A DNA stretch of 64,000 bases. Origin: Ilumatobacter fluminis. GTDB taxonomy: Bacteria; Actinomycetota; Acidimicrobiia; Acidimicrobiales; Ilumatobacteraceae. Shown here in pieces: positions 59,798 to 64,000 of the stretch. Position numbers and translations under genes: made by a program. How positions within the stretch are numbered: position 1 is the first letter of the stretch; every line of letters starts with the position of its first letter. The notes under the pieces are model-generated. The model searched no databases, was not told where the DNA came from, and worked only from the letters and a program-made list of their open reading frames with translations. The DNA is taken from NCBI RefSeq assembly GCF_004364865.1, contig NZ_SOAU01000001.1:4620001-4684000 (forward strand), in the 5' to 3' direction.

Positions 59798-61210
59798 ATG
59801 AGCGATCAAGACGAAGTGTGGACCGCCGTTGCTCAGATCCTGCGCTCCCAGCTCACCGAATCGGTCTGGTACTCCACCTTCGCCGAGGTCGTCCCCCAGC
59901 TCGACGACGACCATCAGCAGCTCGTCATCCAGGTGCCGAGCACCCTGGCGCGGGAACGGATCCTCACCCGCTACCAACCCCTGATCACCGACGCGATGGC
60001 CGATCTCGGGTTCTCCGATCGCCGGTTCGATGTCATCATCGGCGGTGCCGAGCGACCCGAACACACGGGCGAGGTGCCGGTGATCAACACCCTGATCCCC
60101 ACCGCCGAACCGGTCGCCGAAACCGAGTCACCCCAGGTCAGCGGGGTCACAACCGACCCGAACGCCGCCCTCGACGACGCCGGACTGAATCCTCGGTACA
60201 CCTTCGAGACGTTCGTGAAGGGTGCATCCAACCAGTTCGCGCTGGCTGCTGCCCTGCGCGTCGCCGAGACACCCGCTCGCAGCTACAACCCGCTGTTCAT
60301 CTACGGTTCGGCCGGTCTCGGCAAGACCCACCTGCTGCACGCGATCGGCCACTACGTCCACTCGAACTACCAGCACCACGTCGTGCGGTATGTGTCGACC
60401 GAGACGTTCATGAACGAGTACGTCGACGCGATCCGCTCGAACTCGATGGCCGGCCTCCGTCGCCGCTACCGCGAGATCGACGTCCTGCTCATCGACGACG
60501 TCCAATTCCTCGAAGGCAAAGAAGGCCTCCAGGAGGAGTTCTTCCACACCTTCAACTCGCTGCACGGCGCGAACAAGCAGATCGTCATCAGCTCCGACCG
60601 CATGCCCGACGCGATCCCGACGCTCGAGGAACGCCTGCGTGGGCGGTTCAAGTGGGGGCTGATCACCGACATCCAGCCCCCCGACATGGAGACCCGTCTC
60701 GCGATCCTCCGCAACAAGGCCGAACGCGAGAAGGTGCGGGTGCCCGCCGAGACCCTCGAGTTCATCGCCTCGAAGATCGCCACCAACATCCGCGAACTCG
60801 AAGGCGCCCTCATCCGCGTCACCGCGTACGCCAGCCTGAGCGGTGCACCGATCACGACCGAGCTCGCCCAGCAGCAGCTCCACGATCTCCTCACCGACAT
60901 CGAGGTCAAGCCACGCACCGACGAGGAACTGCTGGCCGAGATCGCCCGCATCCTCAACTTCGACGTCGAAGCCCTGAAGGGCAAGAGCCGGCAGCGGCCA
61001 CTCGTCACCGCCCGCCAGATCGCGATGTACGTGTTCCGCGAGCAGACCGACCTGAGCTATCCGTCGATCGCCCGCCTGTTCGGCGGCCGCGACCACACGA
61101 CGGTGATCCACGCCGTCGAGAAGATCCAGCGTCAGATGGGTGAACGCCAGGCGATCTACGAACAGGTCACCGACGTCATCCAGAAACTCAAGATGGCGTC
61201 CCCGTCATGA
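59798..61210 (+). CDS. dnaA: Chromosomal replication initiator DnaA
   Basis: A 470-residue DnaA. The start at ATG 59798 follows AGGAGGTGG. Domain I is about residues 1-85 ([21 protein letters not shown]), domain II is short and poorly conserved, and the ATPase has Walker [10 protein letters not shown] near 170, Walker [12 protein letters not shown] near 230 and the sensor segments. The DNA-binding domain carries the DnaA signature [19 protein letters not shown] near 425. It binds boxes on either side of its gene. Confidence 0.98.
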   Translation: MSDQDEVWTAVAQILRSQLTESVWYSTFAEVVPQLDDDHQQLVIQVPSTLARERILTRYQPLITDAMADLGFSDRRFDVIIGGAERPEHTGEVPVINTLIPTAEPVAETESPQVSGVTTDPNAALDDAGLNPRYTFETFVKGASNQFALAAALRVAETPARSYNPLFIYGSAGLGKTHLLHAIGHYVHSNYQHHVVRYVSTETFMNEYVDAIRSNSMAGLRRRYREIDVLLIDDVQFLEGKEGLQEEFFHTFNSLHGANKQIVISSDRMPDAIPTLEERLRGRFKWGLITDIQPPDMETRLAILRNKAEREKVRVPAETLEFIASKIATNIRELEGALIRVTAYASLSGAPITTELAQQQLHDLLTDIEVKPRTDEELLAEIARILNFDVEALKGKSRQRPLVTARQIAMYVFREQTDLSYPSIARLFGGRDHTTVIHAVEKIQRQMGERQAIYEQVTDVIQKLKMASPS

Positions 61211-61498
61211 GTCGGCACCGATCCGACCATCGCCTCGTCACTCGGACGACGGCGCCCGTTCGCCCCGTGGACACCTTGTGGACGCGCCACGGGACAACGC
61301 GTGTCGTTCCCGTGGACAACGCGACGTCATCCACCGAACTACATCACCGTCATCCGCGCGGTGGGGACGACGGTGGACAACAGCGCGCGGCCGCGCGTAG
61401 CCCCTACGCTGGGCGAATCGTGGGTTGTCCACAATCCACAGCACCTCTTACTAGTACTAATTCGATACACACCACATTGTGAGGAGAAGGGTCGCACT
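61211..61498. promoter_or_regulatory. oriC: Probable oriC between dnaA and dnaN
   Basis: A 288-base gap with one perfect DnaA box TTGTCCACA (61425-61433), near-matches CGTGGACAA (61311-61319) and GGTGGACAA (61372-61380), and further GTGGAC half-matches at about 61267 and 61278. An AT-rich patch at about 61446-61480 near the dnaN start is the only such patch nearby and could be the unwinding element. The position is standard for actinobacterial oriC. Confidence 0.8.
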
Positions 61499-62596
61499 GT
61501 GAAGTTCCGTTGCGAGCGTGAGATTCTGGCCGAGGCGTTGACGACCGCCGGCCGTGCAGCGACCAGTCGGACCGGCACGTTGCCGGTGCTGTCGGGCGTG
61601 CGACTCGATGTTGCCGGGGGCGAGTTGACCGTCACCGGTACCGACCTCGAGTTGACGATCCGGCTGACCGTCCCGGTCCACAGCGATCAGGACGGATCGG
61701 CCGTGGTGCCGGCCCGCCTGATCAGCGACATCGTCCGGGCACTGCCCGCCGGTGCCGTCGAGATCAGTCTCGGCGACGACGAGATGGCGATCAGCGCCGG
61801 TCGGTCGCAGTTCTCGGTCCGGCCGCTGTCGCTCAGCGACTACCCGGCCCAGGCCGAGCCCGACGCCGAGCCGGTCACCCTCCAGTCGAGCGAGGTGTCC
61901 GACGCACTCCGCCAGGTCGTGCGTGCCGCGTCGACCGACGACGCCCGTGCGGTGCTCACCGGTGTGCTCATCGCTGCCGACGACGAGGGCCTGAAGATGG
62001 TCGCCACCGACTCGTACCGACTGGCCGTGCGCGACCTGCCCCAGTCGTCGATGCTCGGCTCGGGCCAGAAGGTGCTCGTCCCCGGTCGTGCCCTCGCCGA
62101 GTTGCAGCGCATCCTCTCCTCCGGCGACGACGAACTCACCGTTCGGCTCGGCACCCGCGAGGCCGTGTTCGAAGCCGGCGAGACCCGACTCACCACCCGC
62201 CTGATCGAGGGTGAGTACCCGAACTACCGCAACCTGTTGCCGTCGGCGTACCCGAACCTGCTCACCGTGGGCCGCGAGGCACTCCTCGAGGCGTTGCGAC
62301 GCGTGAAGATCCTCGCCCAGGACTCGACGCCGGTGCGGCTCACCCTCGCCGGTGACACCCTGCAGCTCACCGCCATCACCCAGGACGTCGGCAACGCCCA
62401 CGAGGAGATCGACGCCAGCTACGACGGTGCCGAGATGACCGTGGCGTTCAACCCCGACTACCTGGCGTCGGGCATCGACGCGGTCGAGGGTGACGAGGTG
62501 ACCCTCGCGACGATGGACCCGATGAAGCCGGCAGTGCTCCGCGGCGTCGGCCACGACGAGTACCTCTACCTCCTCATGCCCGTCCGCGTGCCGTAA
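61499..62596 (+). CDS. dnaN: DNA polymerase III beta clamp
   Basis: A 365-residue sliding clamp. The GTG at 61499 follows a GAGGAGAAGG ribosome site and gives the family start KFRCEREILAEALTTAGRA. Three repeated clamp domains of about 120 residues follow, including LSGVRLDVAGGELTVTGTDLE near 37 and the C-terminal DEYLYLLMPVRVP. It keeps the polymerase on DNA. It is transcribed away from dnaA through the origin region. Confidence 0.97.
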   Translation: MKFRCEREILAEALTTAGRAATSRTGTLPVLSGVRLDVAGGELTVTGTDLELTIRLTVPVHSDQDGSAVVPARLISDIVRALPAGAVEISLGDDEMAISAGRSQFSVRPLSLSDYPAQAEPDAEPVTLQSSEVSDALRQVVRAASTDDARAVLTGVLIAADDEGLKMVATDSYRLAVRDLPQSSMLGSGQKVLVPGRALAELQRILSSGDDELTVRLGTREAVFEAGETRLTTRLIEGEYPNYRNLLPSAYPNLLTVGREALLEALRRVKILAQDSTPVRLTLAGDTLQLTAITQDVGNAHEEIDASYDGAEMTVAFNPDYLASGIDAVEGDEVTLATMDPMKPAVLRGVGHDEYLYLLMPVRVP

Positions 62597-62708
62597 CGTC
62601 CGATTTCTCGAACTTGCGCGACCCAGTCGCGCGTCGACGGACCACCTGCTTGGTCGGGTCTCACCTCGTCGAGGGCTCGGCCCCGGGTCGCTCTGGGAAT
62701 GCCGTGCC

Positions 62709-63131
62709 TCAAGCGGGGAGGGTGCTGAGCAGGGTGGCGAGGGCGGTGGGGGCGGCGAGGGGCAGGGTGCTGTGGATGATGATGTGGGCGGCTCGTCGTC
62801 CGCTGGGGCGATAGCGGCGGATCGTGACGATGCCGACGACGAGGTAGACGGCGATGCCGACCGCGGCGCCGATCAGGAACCCCGACACCAGGCCGTCGAG
62901 CTCGCACCAGTCGTCGTACGCAGTGCAGTCGGCGTTGACCGACCGGCTGATCGTCACGCCGATCGCGGTGCCGATCGCACCACCGATGCCGGTGGCCAAC
63001 GTGGCCGCCAACACGCACAGCGCGACGGGATGCATCGACCGACCCTGATCGCCGGTGTCGAGACGACCGGGCTGCTCGATCACGGGCGTCATGGGCGTCG
63101 CGGACGGTGGCGGGGGCGGGAGTGCGTTCAT
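62709..63131 (-). CDS. Multi-span membrane protein between dnaN and recF
   Basis: A 140-residue protein on the minus strand, opposite to its neighbours. A Pro-rich cytoplasmic start leads to two clear membrane spans (about residues 36-63 and 82-106) and a weaker third near the end. A CTAYDDWCELDG loop with two Cys lies between the first two. No family recognised. Most actinobacteria have recF directly after dnaN or a gnd gene here, so this is an insertion. Confidence 0.65.
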   Translation of the reverse strand: MNALPPPPPSATPMTPVIEQPGRLDTGDQGRSMHPVALCVLAATLATGIGGAIGTAIGVTISRSVNADCTAYDDWCELDGLVSGFLIGAAVGIAVYLVVGIVTIRRYRPSGRRAAHIIIHSTLPLAAPTALATLLSTLPA

Positions 63132-63239
63132 GGGTTCCACGCTGAACGATCCGGGCGCTCGGCGATATCCGTCGAATCCCTCATCGGTGCGTAGGGGACC
63201 GTCGTCACCGGGCGGGGGAGCGTTAGCGTCGAGACCGCG

Positions 63240-64000
63240 ATGATCGTCGAGCGGCTCGAACTCACCGACTTCCGGAACTACGAGTCCGCGGCCTTCGATC
63301 TGACCGCGGGCGTCACCGCCGTGATCGGCAAGAACGGCCAGGGCAAGACCAACCTGGCCGAAGCGCTGGCGTTCCTCGCCACGCTCACGAGCTTTCGCGG
63401 CGCCCCTGCCGACGCGCTCTTGCGATCGGGCGCCGAGGCGGCAATCCTGCGGGCGACGCTGCGCGAGGACGACGGCCGCGAGATCCTGATCGAAGCCGAG
63501 CTGCCGCGCACCGGCCGCAACCGGGTGCAGGTCAACCGCCAGAAGCTGCAGCGCACACGCGATCTGCTCGGCGTGATGCGGGTGACCGTGTTCGCGCCCG
63601 ACGACCTCGTCGTCGTGAAGGGCGGCCCCGGCGACCGCCGCCGCTTCCTCGACGACGCCCTGGTCGCGCTCCGCACCAGCTACGACCCGTTGCGTCTCGA
63701 GCTCGACAAGGTGGTCCGGCAGCGCAACACCCTGCTCAAGCAGTCGGGCGGACGCCTGTCGGACGAGGCCGCGGTCACCCTCGACGTGTGGGACGCCCGT
63801 TTCGCCGAGCTCGGTGAGCAGCTCGGCTACGCGCGGGCGACGCTCGTCGCCCGCTGTCAGCCGATGGTGGCCGAGGCGTACGAACAACTCGCCGGCACCG
63901 CCGCCCCGGTCGAGCTGGTGTACGAACCGGCGTGGCGCAACAGCGGCCTCGGCGCTGCACTCGCTGCGTCTCGAGACGACGATGTCCGCCGCGGGGTGTC
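63240..64000 (+). CDS. recF: DNA replication and repair protein RecF (cut by the window end)
   Basis: The first 253 residues of RecF are present and run off the window. ATG at 63240 opens MIVERLELTDFRNYESAAFD, followed by the Walker A GKNGQGKTN at about residues 30-38 and FLATLTSFRGAPADALL. Then comes the VFAPDDLVVVKGGPGDRRRFLD motif near 118-139. RecF loads RecA at gaps during repair. Its place after dnaN is standard. Confidence 0.96.
   Translation, partial: MIVERLELTDFRNYESAAFDLTAGVTAVIGKNGQGKTNLAEALAFLATLTSFRGAPADALLRSGAEAAILRATLREDDGREILIEAELPRTGRNRVQVNRQKLQRTRDLLGVMRVTVFAPDDLVVVKGGPGDRRRFLDDALVALRTSYDPLRLELDKVVRQRNTLLKQSGGRLSDEAAVTLDVWDARFAELGEQLGYARATLVARCQPMVAEAYEQLAGTAAPVELVYEPAWRNSGLGAALAASRDDDVRRGV

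Overview
The window is high-GC DNA, with genes rich in Asp, Val, Ala and Arg codons, from an actinobacterial chromosome around its replication origin. The right-hand third has the conserved actinobacterial gene order: CCA-adding enzyme, large secreted protein, protein kinase at the MurJ position, ECF sigma factor and anti-sigma factor, trxB, trxA, cwlM, then parB-parA-rsmG-jag-yidC-yidD-rnpA-rpmH on the minus strand, and dnaA-dnaN-recF on the plus strand. Gene style and the many short palindromic intergenic repeats suggest class Acidimicrobiia, perhaps near Ilumatobacter; that placement is inference. No transposase, prophage or CRISPR array is visible.

Layout. 0-7 kb: a DUF559/AbiEi-like gene bracketed by two inverted copies of a palindrome, two Thr-rich surface proteins (one with an LPSTG sorting signal) and a PP2C phosphatase-FHA-Ser/Thr kinase operon. 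7-20 kb: tRNA-Glu/Asp/Phe, plsY next to degV, an SDR, an ABC-2 exporter operon behind a MerR-type promoter, msrA, an ABC exporter, a secreted TAP-like peptidase and tRNA-Ser. 20-26.5 kb: a small GTPase/DUF4388 pair, then rpsF-ssb-rpsR-rplI and dnaB on the minus strand. 26.8-43 kb: a heterodimeric ABC exporter with one degenerate ATP site, ferredoxin, a DUF192 lipoprotein, AcuI-type reductase, a solitary MftD (pre-mycofactocin synthase) homologue, secreted proteins, DUF2252, a GGDEF-EAL protein and the CCA enzyme. 43-64 kb: the origin region.

How the genes work together. Envelope growth and its control dominate: two transmembrane Ser/Thr kinases, a phosphatase, an FHA protein, an ECF sigma/anti-sigma pair, a CwlM homologue without visible catalytic residues, and YidC/YidD. 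Chromosome segregation is served by ParA, ParB and a cluster of six parS-like sites inside an 850-base gene-free stretch built of duplicated units. Initiation is served by DnaA, DnaN, RecF and DnaA boxes at three places: upstream of dnaA, between dnaA and dnaN (the likely oriC), and, unexpectedly, between cwlM and parB.

Most notable: cwlM is broken in frame at a run of nine T; the MurJ flippase gene is missing from its usual slot, which holds a kinase with intact catalytic motifs instead; the parS sites lie in duplicated units; the DUF559-like gene lies between inverted palindromes; the mftD homologue stands alone; and the ABC-2 operon has a textbook 19-base-spacer MerR promoter with no MerR gene nearby. 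Starts were chosen from ribosome-binding sites, overlaps with the preceding gene and family homology; several are GTG or TTG.
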